Assembly: GCA_020433835.1 (NCBI GenBank)
Contig: JAGRBY010000169.1
Location: 1-12,364 of the forward strand
Length of the DNA stretch: 12,364 nucleotides
Direction of reading: 5' to 3'
DNA from: Anaerolineae bacterium
GTDB taxonomy: Bacteria; Chloroflexota; Anaerolineae; 4572-78; J111
Shown: in pieces, positions 1-4,573 of the stretch
Position numbering within the stretch: the first letter of the stretch is position 1
How the letters are laid out: every line of letters begins with the position of its first letter
The notes under the pieces: model-generated
The model's database searches: none
What the model saw: the letters and a program-made list of their open reading frames with translations, nothing else
Told to the model about the DNA's origin: nothing
Position numbers and translations under genes: made by a program

Positions 1-2
1 TC

Positions 3-26
3 ACGCACTACCCGTTTGTAGTGCGT
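3..26. repeat. Perfect 9-bp inverted repeat (hairpin)
   Basis: ACGCACTAC at 3-11 is the exact reverse complement of GTAGTGCGT at 18-26, with a 6-nt loop. It lies 68 bp beyond the stop codon of mgsA. No T-run follows on the plus strand, and the window ends too soon to judge the minus strand. It may be a 3'-end stabilising or terminator-like hairpin for mgsA, or part of something beyond the left edge. Confidence 0.5.
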
Positions 27-46
27 ATCTGACGGTTTAGTCATTA

Positions 47-66
47 TGGTAGCGTAATTGCTACCA
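47..66. repeat. 7-bp inverted repeat (hairpin) downstream of mgsA
   Basis: TGGTAGC at 47-53 pairs with GCTACCA at 60-66 across a 6-nt loop. It sits 27 bp after the mgsA stop and is the first hairpin an mgsA transcript would form. No U-tract follows, so it is not a canonical intrinsic terminator. Confidence 0.45.
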
Positions 67-93
67 GCAATAATTCAGTTATACGGTGTGACC

Positions 94-618
94 TTATCCT
101 TCGAGAAATACTTCGGGAATCGGTTCGATGTCGTTCGCTTCGTCTTCTTTCGGCACATTACTATCCAAAACCCGCTCTCGGTACAGGTTGTAGTTGGGTA
201 AGATGCGGGGATATTCTTGATCCATTAGGTTTGACGTAAACAAGAAGTCAGCCGAAGCGCGGTTACAGGCCATCGGAATATTCCAAACAACCGCAATACG
301 CAGCAGCGCTTTCACATCCGGGTCATGGGGCTGCGGTTCCAGCGGATCCCAAAAGAAGATGACAAAGTCTATATCGCCTTCGGCAATCTTAGCGCCGATC
401 TGCTGGTCGCCGCCCAGCGGCCCACTTTGCAGCTTAACGATATCGATCCCTAATTTTTCTTCCAGCAGTTTGCCGGTGGTACCGGTTGCCAGAACGGTAT
501 GCTCTGCCAGAATGTGGCGGTTGTACTTGGCCCATTCCATCAGGTCGTATTTTTTGTTATCGTGAGCGATAAGGGCTATACGCTTTTTCGCTCCAAGAAT
601 TGAAATATTGTTTTCCAT
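94..618 (-). CDS. mgsA: Methylglyoxal synthase
   Basis: This cytoplasmic enzyme converts dihydroxyacetone phosphate to methylglyoxal and phosphate, the entry to the methylglyoxal bypass of glycolysis. The 174-residue product has the family signature GPLGGDQQIG. Its key residues fall at the same numbers as I recall for the E. coli enzyme: His19, Asp71, Asp91, His98 and Asp101. The phosphate-binding segment ATGTTGK is at 44-50. The usual length is about 150 residues. Here an acidic, proline-containing tail of about 23 residues follows the normal end (around RERVL, 147-151). The start is supported by AAGGAG at 629-634, about 10 nt upstream. The gene stands alone on the minus strand with its own promoter and a long leader containing a terminator, so transcript attenuation is a reasonable inference. 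Identification is very secure; the role of the tail is unknown. Confidence 0.96.
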   Translation of the reverse strand: MENNISILGAKKRIALIAHDNKKYDLMEWAKYNRHILAEHTVLATGTTGKLLEEKLGIDIVKLQSGPLGGDQQIGAKIAEGDIDFVIFFWDPLEPQPHDPDVKALLRIAVVWNIPMACNRASADFLFTSNLMDQEYPRILPNYNLYRERVLDSNVPKEDEANDIEPIPEVFLEG

Positions 619-810
619 GATAATAAAACTCCTTAAAAAAATTTTTCAAGCTCTGGTGGTTACAGATTTATGAAATTTTGGCACAAAAAAAGTGACTGGG
701 TTTTAACGCCATAAAGAGAGCTGTGCCAGTCACTACATCGATGTCTATTCAGCTACGTCGCCAGCTATAGCAGCTACACCTTTTTTCGCTACAGCTTTGA
801 AAACGATTAC
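619..810 (-). promoter_or_regulatory. Long mgsA 5' leader with alternative pairings
   Basis: The inferred transcript from the promoter at 817-845 has a leader of about 190 nt, long for a single small enzyme gene. It contains an intrinsic terminator (685-734). The terminator loop carries ACAGCTCT (minus-strand sense), which could instead pair with AGCTGT upstream (near 790) or with AGAGCT downstream (near 645). GGCACA (from 722-727) can also pair with TGTGCC (from 680-685), competing with the terminator stem. A 10-bp palindrome ACATCGATGT lies at 735-744. I could not match the leader to a named riboswitch class, and it shows no T-box signature. A regulatory role is inferred. Confidence 0.45.
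685..734 (-). terminator. Intrinsic terminator inside the mgsA leader (candidate attenuator)
   Basis: On the minus strand AGTGACTGG (from 726-734) pairs perfectly with CCAGTCACT (from 691-699) over a 26-nt loop, followed at once by seven T residues (A-run 685-691 on the plus strand). It lies between the mgsA promoter and start codon, about 66 bp before the ATG. With no minus-strand gene recognised just upstream, it more likely attenuates mgsA than ends another transcript. Confidence 0.65.
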
Positions 811-816
811 AATGGC

Positions 817-845
817 ATGGTAACTGATATTTTCGGTTTTGTCAA
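817..845 (-). promoter_or_regulatory. Sigma70-type promoter of mgsA
   Basis: The minus strand reads TTGACA (840-845), a 17-nt spacer, then TACCAT (817-822). The -35 is a perfect consensus match and the -10 matches 4 of 6. The predicted start near 810 gives the long mgsA leader. No other minus-strand gene lies between this site and mgsA. Confidence 0.65.
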
Positions 846-961
846 GGGGTTTTGTGAAAAAAAGCGCATACTTTTAAGTAAAATTAACAAAAAGTCGCTC
901 GATTTCGCTAGTTATGACAAGTTTTTTCGATTTTGCCGCGTTTGTTATCTTGAATGAGTGT

Positions 962-1067
962 TTAAGAAAACGGGTTAATGCAGATTAGCCCCGGCCCGAT
1001 TGAAACGTCCATATTGGGCCGATTGGGACTTTCCGAAGAACAGCTTAAAGCGGCTGCGCAAGATTGA
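962..1067 (+). pseudogene. Remnant of a short-chain dehydrogenase/reductase gene
   Basis: Plus-strand codons from 984 to the TGA at 1065-1067 read ISPGPIETSILGRLGLSEEQ followed by LKAAAQD. This matches the classical SDR region after the active site, where N-A/V-I/V-S-PGP-I-x-T contacts NAD(P)H. Directly before it, 971-982 reads RVNA in another frame. Removing one base (G at 983) joins them as RVNA-ISPGPIET, the normal SDR sequence, so a one-base insertion is apparent. The rest of the enzyme (glycine-rich motif, catalytic Tyr-x-x-x-Lys, C-terminal 50 or so residues) is missing on both sides. I infer a decayed gene. TetR regulators often neighbour SDR genes, so it may be a former partner of the next gene. 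Confidence 0.7.
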
Positions 1068-1088
1068 ATAAGGGTTTACGACCTCTCG

Positions 1089-1131
1089 GTCCAAAACGCG
1101 GTGGTATTTTTGACTCATCAGTCCAAAACTG
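1089..1131. promoter_or_regulatory. Operator-like direct repeat in the tetR promoter
   Basis: GTCCAAAAC occurs at 1089-1097 and again at 1121-1129, 32 bp apart (about three helical turns). The second copy lies inside an imperfect palindrome, CAGT-CCAAA-ACTG (1119-1131), sitting in the spacer between the -35 and -10 boxes. This placement suits a repressor-binding site, possibly for autoregulation by the TetR protein encoded downstream. The assignment is inferred. Confidence 0.35.
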
Positions 1132-1138
1132 CTATACT
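1110..1138 (+). promoter_or_regulatory. Sigma70-type promoter of the tetR-family gene
   Basis: TTGACT (1110-1115), a 17-nt spacer and TATACT (1133-1138) match the consensus at 5 of 6 positions each. Transcription would begin near 1145, about 70 nt ahead of the regulator's start codon and upstream of the short ORF at 1176. Confidence 0.75.
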
Positions 1139-1159
1139 TAAATTCATTGAAAAATTGTC

Positions 1160-1195
1160 TGAGGAGATTGGTACGATGTGCTATCAGACTCCTCA
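1160..1195 (+). promoter_or_regulatory. Hairpin covering the Shine-Dalgarno of the upstream ORF
   Basis: TGAGGAG (1160-1166) is the exact complement of CTCCTCA (1189-1195). The 5' arm contains GAGGAG, the only good Shine-Dalgarno before the TetR gene, and the loop contains the ATG at 1176. The hairpin could limit initiation at the short ORF and thereby at tetR. Confidence 0.4.
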
Positions 1196-1208
1196 CCTTT
1201 TACTCTGA
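1176..1208 (+). CDS. 10-codon upstream ORF (leader peptide) before tetR
   Basis: ATG at 1176 follows GAGGAG (1161-1166) with a 9-nt gap and encodes MCYQTPHLLL before TGA at 1206-1208. The stop is 6 nt before the TetR start at 1215, which has no recognisable Shine-Dalgarno of its own. The short ORF and the regulator are in the same reading frame, separated by TGA-GTA-CTT. I infer translational coupling or reinitiation. Alternatively this may be an eroded N-terminal extension, or a chance ORF. Confidence 0.4.
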   Translation: MCYQTPHLLL

Positions 1209-1214
1209 GTACTT

Positions 1215-1796
1215 ATGGCCCGACCAAGAGAATTCGACGAAAATACGGTTTTAGACAAAGCAATGGATCTTTTCTGGCACAAAGGCTATGAAGCTACCTC
1301 GATTCAAGAGCTGATCGCGACGATGGGTATTAGCCGAGGCAGCCTTTATGACAGTTTTGGCGATAAGCATGCCCTGTTTGTGGCAGTTTTAAAGCGGTAT
1401 CGCCAGCGCTCGCACGACCGCTTTTTGCAAATTTTGAGCCAGCCTGGTTCGGTAAAAGCAGCCATTGCCGATATGTTTAATTACGTGGTGCATGAAGCTT
1501 TAGCCGATGCAAAACGGCGCGGTTGTTTGATGACAAATTCCACTATTGAGCTATCGCCGCACGATGCGGAGATTGCCGAGGTGGTGCAATTTAATCAGCA
1601 ATGGGTACAAGAGGCGCTGTACAATGCGCTTGGCCGCGGTCAAGCGCAAGGGGAAATTGCGACCAATACGGACATTCTAGCGTTAGCTCAGTTTCTGTTC
1701 AACAGCCTGCAAGGTTTGCGCGTAGTCAGTAAAACAACCCCTGATCGACAGGCTTTGGAGAATATCGTAACGATAACGTTATCCAGTGTGGCTTAA
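1215..1796 (+). CDS. TetR/AcrR-family transcriptional regulator
   Basis: A 193-residue DNA-binding repressor of the TetR family. The N-terminal helix-turn-helix domain covers about residues 7-55: PREFDENTVLDKAMDLFW opens it, and SRGSLYDSFGDKHALF (40-55) is the typical recognition-helix region. The C-terminal helical domain (about 60-190) would bind the ligand and dimerise. The protein has one cysteine, Cys104, in the context RRGCLMTN. A Gly-Cys-Leu motif at this place occurs in a TetR subgroup that includes NemR, whose Cys106 senses electrophiles and methylglyoxal. The canonical MARPREF opening supports the start at 1215, although no Shine-Dalgarno precedes it. The gene has its own promoter and terminator, so it is probably a single transcription unit. 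The target is unknown; autoregulation and control of mgsA or the downstream genes are possibilities. Confidence 0.92.
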   Translation: MARPREFDENTVLDKAMDLFWHKGYEATSIQELIATMGISRGSLYDSFGDKHALFVAVLKRYRQRSHDRFLQILSQPGSVKAAIADMFNYVVHEALADAKRRGCLMTNSTIELSPHDAEIAEVVQFNQQWVQEALYNALGRGQAQGEIATNTDILALAQFLFNSLQGLRVVSKTTPDRQALENIVTITLSSVA

Positions 1797-1803
1797 GGTA
1801 TTA

Positions 1804-1833
1804 GAGCGTAGGGTTTTGCTTTACGCTTTTTTT
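1804..1833 (+). terminator. Rho-independent terminator after tetR
   Basis: AGCGTA (1805-1810) pairs with TACGCT (1822-1827). The stem can be extended inward by G-U and G-C pairs around a TTTTG loop, and runs into seven T residues (1827-1833). It begins 8 bp after the tetR stop and separates that unit from the HAD gene. Confidence 0.7.
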
Positions 1834-1887
1834 GTTGGTGTTTTTGGACTGTTTGTTCTGAAATGAATATTGTTAAGAGGAGACATG

Positions 1888-2565
1888 ATGCCCCGCATAA
1901 TTGTATTCGATGTCAATGAAACGCTGTTGGATTTAAGTGCACTCGATCCGCATTTTGAGCGTCTTTTTGGTGATGCTGCCGTCCGCAAGCAGTGGTTTGG
2001 ACAGGTATTGCGGTCGTCGTTGGTAGCGACGATTACCGACACTTACCACGATTTCGGCGTTATTGCCGGTGACGCTTTGGCTATGATGGCCATGAGCCAT
2101 CATGTTACCCTGTCAGAGGAGGATCGGGCAGCCGTAATAAAGGGAGTGCGTTCTCTGCCGGCGCACGAAGACGTACCTGATAGCCTGGAGCGGCTCAAGG
2201 CGGCGGGGCTGCGCGTGGTAGCGCTGACCAATTCGCCGCCGCACGTGCTGAAAGATCAGCTAACCAACTCTGGTTTGATCGATTATTTCGAGCAGACGCT
2301 GTCGGTTGATGCGACGCGCAAATTCAAACCGGCCAAGGAAGTGTATCTTCATGCAGCGAAAAGTTTGGGGGTAGCTCCCGGCGAGCTGCGAATGGTTGCC
2401 GCGCACGATTGGGATATCGCCGGAGCGATGCGAGCCGAATTAGCCGGTGCCTTTGTAGCGCGACCGGGGATGGTCATGGGACCGCTGCAAGAACCACCGG
2501 ATATCATCGGTTCTGATATGCGTGAAGTCGTCGCGCAGATTATAGAAAAAGAATTGGGTGGATAG
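1888..2565 (+). CDS. Haloacid dehalogenase, type II-like (HAD superfamily hydrolase)
   Basis: A 225-residue HAD-fold hydrolase resembling type II (L-2-)haloacid dehalogenases, which remove halide from 2-haloalkanoic acids through an aspartyl-ester intermediate. Motif I is FDVNETLLDL (7-16) with nucleophile Asp8; the second Asp typical of HAD phosphatases is Asn10, which favours a dehalogenase-type enzyme. Motif II is LTNSPP (113-118), motif III Lys147 in KFKPAKEVY, and motif IV AAHDWDIAGA (171-180). In characterised enzymes motif IV is closer to S-S-N-x-W-D, so the Ser and Asn positions are Ala and His here and the true substrate is uncertain. The start at 1888 is chosen because AGGAG (1878-1882) is spaced 5 nt from it; ATG at 1885 is also possible. 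The OsmC gene follows after 63 bp on the same strand. Confidence 0.85.
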   Translation: MPRIIVFDVNETLLDLSALDPHFERLFGDAAVRKQWFGQVLRSSLVATITDTYHDFGVIAGDALAMMAMSHHVTLSEEDRAAVIKGVRSLPAHEDVPDSLERLKAAGLRVVALTNSPPHVLKDQLTNSGLIDYFEQTLSVDATRKFKPAKEVYLHAAKSLGVAPGELRMVAAHDWDIAGAMRAELAGAFVARPGMVMGPLQEPPDIIGSDMREVVAQIIEKELGG

Positions 2566-2580
2566 TGGGTTTGTAACCAG

Positions 2581-2607
2581 CCATCCAACTATCAAACCAT
2601 CCAACTA
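2581..2607 (+). repeat. Two direct copies of an 11-bp repeat
   Basis: CCATCCAACTA occurs at 2581-2591 and 2597-2607, a 16-bp period, in the short gap between the HAD and OsmC genes. The Shine-Dalgarno of the OsmC gene starts 9 bp later. No function is evident. Confidence 0.6.
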
Positions 2608-2628
2608 AATCATACAAGGAGAGAAACA

Positions 2629-3027
2629 ATGCCTGAAGTAACTGTACAAGTCAAACAAATCGATGCGACAGCGAGTCTGGGAACAGCGCGCCAGCATCAG
2701 GTGAATATTGATCGCCCGGTTGCGAAAGAGGGGACCGATACCGGCGCTATGGGCGGTGAACTGCTTTTGGTTTCGCTGGGGGGCTGTTTTATCAGCAATC
2801 TGTTGGCGGCTATTCGGGCGCGTGAAGCAGCGGTATCGAATATTGATATCCAAATTACCGGCACGCTCGATAGCGCCCCACCGCGTTTTAGCGCCGTGCA
2901 TATGCAGATTACGGCCGATTATGAGGATCGTGCCCTAATGGAGAAATTGGTCACTATCTCGGAACGCGGCTGTATTGTGGCTAATACTCTCAAAAATGCT
3001 GTTGATTTATCGATAACTATCGATTAG
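2629..3027 (+). CDS. OsmC/Ohr-family protein
   Basis: A 132-residue protein of the OsmC family, cytoplasmic thiol-dependent peroxidases acting on organic hydroperoxides or related electrophiles. The two family cysteines are present: Cys53 in SLGGCFISNLLAAI and Cys114 in ERGCIVANTL. The N-terminal strand region ends in the typical INIDRP-like segment (VNIDRP, 25-30), whose Arg would fall near the active site. The length is close to normal. AAGGAG at 2616-2621 is spaced 7 nt from the ATG and fixes the start. The gene probably shares a transcript with the HAD gene 63 bp upstream. The subgroup (OsmC, Ohr or YhfA-like) is not resolved. Its stop codon overlaps the first unit of a 9-nt repeat array. 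Confidence 0.9.
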   Translation: MPEVTVQVKQIDATASLGTARQHQVNIDRPVAKEGTDTGAMGGELLLVSLGGCFISNLLAAIRAREAAVSNIDIQITGTLDSAPPRFSAVHMQITADYEDRALMEKLVTISERGCIVANTLKNAVDLSITID

Positions 3028-3080
3028 AGTTCATAGAGTTTATCCAGTTTATGGAGTTCTTAGAGTTTTGTGAGTTTTTT
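3027..3080 (+). repeat. Degenerate 9-nt tandem repeat, six units (left array)
   Basis: Six consecutive 9-nt units start with GAGTT or CAGTT: 3027 GAGTTCATA, 3036 GAGTTTATC, 3045 CAGTTTATG, 3054 GAGTTCTTA, 3063 GAGTTTTGT, 3072 GAGTTTTTT. The array begins at the last base of the OsmC stop codon. It is partner to the oppositely oriented array at 3134-3178. Confidence 0.7.
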
Positions 3081-3133
3081 GGTAAGTAGTGGGTACATAT
3101 TTGTCAAGAATAAAGCTATGCAAAAAATGCTTT

Positions 3134-3178
3134 AACTCCACTGACTCTATTAACTCCACTAACTCCACTAACTCATAA
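3134..3178 (-). repeat. 9-nt tandem repeat, five units (right array, inverted)
   Basis: On the plus strand, five 9-nt units run AACTCCACT, GACTCTATT, AACTCCACT, AACTCCACT, AACTCATAA from 3134. On the minus strand they read as GAGTT-type units, the same family as the left array but inverted. A transcript across 3027-3178 could fold the two arrays together as a long imperfect stem around a loop of about 50 nt. Confidence 0.7.
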
Positions 3179-3204
3179 ATTCTTGAGCAATGTCGTGACC
3201 GCGC

Positions 3205-3233
3205 TTTCCAATCGGGTCGGGTTCGGGTACAAT
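3205..3233 (+). promoter_or_regulatory. Candidate promoter of aroH
   Basis: TTTCCA (3205-3210), a 17-nt spacer and TACAAT (3228-3233) match the consensus at 4 and 5 of 6 positions. The predicted transcription start near 3240 lies after an ATG at 3232 and before the aroH start chosen at 3265, which supports the downstream start. Confidence 0.5.
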
Positions 3234-3264
3234 GGGCCATATACTTTTCCTTGGAGGGATGATT

Positions 3265-3660
3265 ATGTTGGTTTGTCGCGGTGTGCGAGGGGCTACGACG
3301 GTTGAGGCGGATACGCGGACGGAAATTTTGGCTGCTACGAAAGAACTGCTGACAGCAATGATCGAGGCTAACGGCATCGAGGAAAAAGATGTGACCAGCG
3401 TCTTTTTTACGACAACGTCTGATGTTGTTTCAGAATATCCGGCTTTGGCCGCTCGCCAGTTGGGCTGGAAGGATACCGCTCTGTTGTGCTCGCATGAAAT
3501 GGCCGTGCCGAGAGGGTTAGCCAAGTGTATTCGTATTTTGGTGCATTGGAATACGATGAAGTCGATTAAAGAGATTAAACACGTGTATCTCAACGAGGCT
3601 GAGTCGCTGCGCCCCGATCGAGCGCTGGATCAACTGCAAAAAGATTTGGGGGAAAGCTGA
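3265..3660 (+). CDS. aroH: Chorismate mutase, AroH type
   Basis: A cytoplasmic, trimeric-type monofunctional chorismate mutase that rearranges chorismate to prephenate on the way to phenylalanine and tyrosine. The 131-residue product opens with RGVRGATTVE, the hallmark of the Bacillus subtilis AroH family. Its active-site residues align by number with the B. subtilis enzyme as I recall it: Arg8 (Arg7 there), Cys75, Glu78, Arg90, Tyr108 and Arg116. The start at 3265 is chosen because GGAGGG (3253-3258) lies 6 nt upstream and the family begins here. Starts at 3232 or 3259 would overlap the candidate -10 box or the Shine-Dalgarno. The gene is probably transcribed alone from 3205-3233 and ends at the terminator at 3717. 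No other aromatic amino acid gene is present in the window. Confidence 0.95.
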   Translation: MLVCRGVRGATTVEADTRTEILAATKELLTAMIEANGIEEKDVTSVFFTTTSDVVSEYPALAARQLGWKDTALLCSHEMAVPRGLAKCIRILVHWNTMKSIKEIKHVYLNEAESLRPDRALDQLQKDLGES

Positions 3661-3716
3661 TCCTTCTCTGATGTGGTGAGGTAGGCATGGCCCTAACGCC
3701 AAAATTGTTGAACAAG

Positions 3717-3755
3717 AACAGTCACTTTATCCCAAAAAGTGGCTGTTTCTTTTTT
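3717..3755 (+). terminator. Strong Rho-independent terminator after aroH
   Basis: AACAGTCACTTT (3717-3728) pairs with AAAGTGGCTGTT (3736-3747), 12 bp with a single G-U pair, over a 7-nt loop. It is followed by TCTTTTTT. It lies 57 bp beyond the aroH stop. The complement is A-rich before the stem, so partial bidirectional activity is conceivable. Confidence 0.85.
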
Positions 3756-3985
3756 GTAAACCCTTTTTGTCACCCATGTGAGCTAGAAAACAATACTTTT
3801 ATATCATCCGATTTAGCCCTTGTGCTATTCGGCAGAATACTTCTTTTGAGTTCCCCCTTATTGCCCTGTCTGGTATAGGCAATTAACTCTTGGTATGATA
3901 GGGTATACCCATAACTTGTATCTCAGATTAAATTGATAACGCAAGCGCTCTGTTTGCCATATCTCATCTTGAAAAAGGACAAACC
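3756..3985 (+). promoter_or_regulatory. Intergenic region upstream of mscL
   Basis: The stretch from 3661 to 3985 has no convincing gene. After the aroH terminator, the part nearest mscL carries three GGTAT elements: 3872-3876, 3892-3896 and 3903-3907. The last two form an inverted repeat, GGTAT...ATACC, and TATGAT (3894-3899) is a plausible -10 box. No good -35 pairs with it at 17 bp, so the mscL promoter remains unplaced. AAGGA at 3975-3979 is the mscL Shine-Dalgarno. Confidence 0.3.
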
Positions 3986-4573
3986 ATGCTCAAAATACTC
4001 AATGATCTTAAAGAATTTGCAATGCGGGGTAACGTTGTTGACCTGGCTGTTGGTTTTACGGTTGGGGCGGCGTTTACAACCATCGCCAAATCGTTGGTCG
4101 ATGACATGATTATGCCGGTTGTGGGTCTAATTGTTGGTCAGGTTGAATTTAAAGAGTTGTTTTTGCTGCTTAAAGCCGGTACAGAACAGCCGTCGCCCTA
4201 TGCTACTTTGGCTGATGCGCAAGCCGCCGGCGCGGTGACGGTTAATTACGGAATATTTATTAATAACGTTTTGGCTTTTCTGATTGTGACCGTAGTTATG
4301 TTTATGCTCATTCGCCTTCTGAATAAGCTTGAAAAGGAACTTGAAGAGGAATTCGGCGCTAAAGAAGAAGACGATGCTCCCAAGCAAAAAAAATGCCCTT
4401 TCTGTTTGTCGACTATTCCAGCCAAGGCAACGCGTTGTCCGCAATGTACCTCTGAGTTGCAGCCGGTAGACCAACCTAGTAGTCGGACAAACAAGATTTG
4501 CCGGTTAAATCCTCGCAAAATATCGAGAGTTTGCCCGACAAAAAAACATTGTCGGAGTACTAGAATGGTTTAG
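3986..4573 (+). CDS. mscL: Large-conductance mechanosensitive channel with C-terminal zinc ribbon
   Basis: An inner-membrane homopentameric channel that opens under membrane tension and releases solutes on hypo-osmotic shock. The N-terminal MscL signature is clear: LKEFAMRGNVVDLAVGFTVG (8-27), TM1 to about residue 50, an extracytoplasmic loop, TM2 at about 88-112, then an acidic helix LEKELEEEFGAKEEDD (115-130). A cytoplasmic zinc-ribbon motif follows: Cys137-x2-Cys140-x10-Cys151-x2-Cys154. AAGGA 6 nt upstream fixes the start. Residues 167-195 look wrong: very basic, cysteine-containing and unlike a normal tail. The -1 frame from 4483 is open and better balanced, reading DKQDLPVKSSQ and ending SEY at TAG 4561-4563. 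A one-base error or mutation near 4481-4486 is likely. As written, the end overlaps the convergent kinase gene by 4 bp. Confidence 0.93.
   Translation: MLKILNDLKEFAMRGNVVDLAVGFTVGAAFTTIAKSLVDDMIMPVVGLIVGQVEFKELFLLLKAGTEQPSPYATLADAQAAGAVTVNYGIFINNVLAFLIVTVVMFMLIRLLNKLEKELEEEFGAKEEDDAPKQKKCPFCLSTIPAKATRCPQCTSELQPVDQPSSRTNKICRLNPRKISRVCPTKKHCRSTRMV
4535..4555. repeat. Inverted repeat between convergent genes
   Basis: CCGACA (4535-4540) and TGTCGG (4550-4555) flank a 9-nt A-rich loop, close to the shared 3' ends of mscL and the histidine kinase. No T-run follows the stem on either strand, so it is at most a weak bidirectional 3'-end hairpin. Confidence 0.4.

Noticed and set aside
745..813. A 22-codon Ala/Val-rich open frame in the mgsA leader (minus strand), which looks like an attenuation leader peptide (KAVAKKGVAAIAGDVAE)
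   Set aside because: It has no ATG, GTG or TTG start; only an ATT near the predicted transcription start is available, with no room for a ribosome site. The apparent bias may come from repeated GTAGC sequence. Kept only as part of the leader.
975..1196. 73-codon open frame on the minus strand
   Set aside because: It runs antisense across the short-chain dehydrogenase relic and the tetR promoter and leader. The protein has no recognisable features, and no Shine-Dalgarno was evident.
1844..1873. A promoter for the HAD gene (TTGGAC with TATTGT, 18-bp spacer)
   Set aside because: The transcription start would fall at or inside the Shine-Dalgarno, leaving no usable leader; the match is also weak.
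3027..3178. A CRISPR array
   Set aside because: Units are 9 nt, degenerate, contiguous and in two opposing orientations, with no repeat-spacer alternation and no cas genes nearby.
3049..3240. Minus-strand 63-codon open frame with VEL repeats
   Set aside because: The repeats are simply the translation of the 9-nt array; there is no gene-like sequence outside it.
3232..3264. Upstream start for aroH adding 11 residues
   Set aside because: The ATG at 3232 overlaps the likely -10 box, and the added residues translate the Shine-Dalgarno; the family N-terminus fits 3265.
3687..3878. 63-codon open frame on the plus strand after aroH
   Set aside because: It spans the aroH terminator hairpin and T-run and has low-complexity hydrophobic content; not a believable gene.
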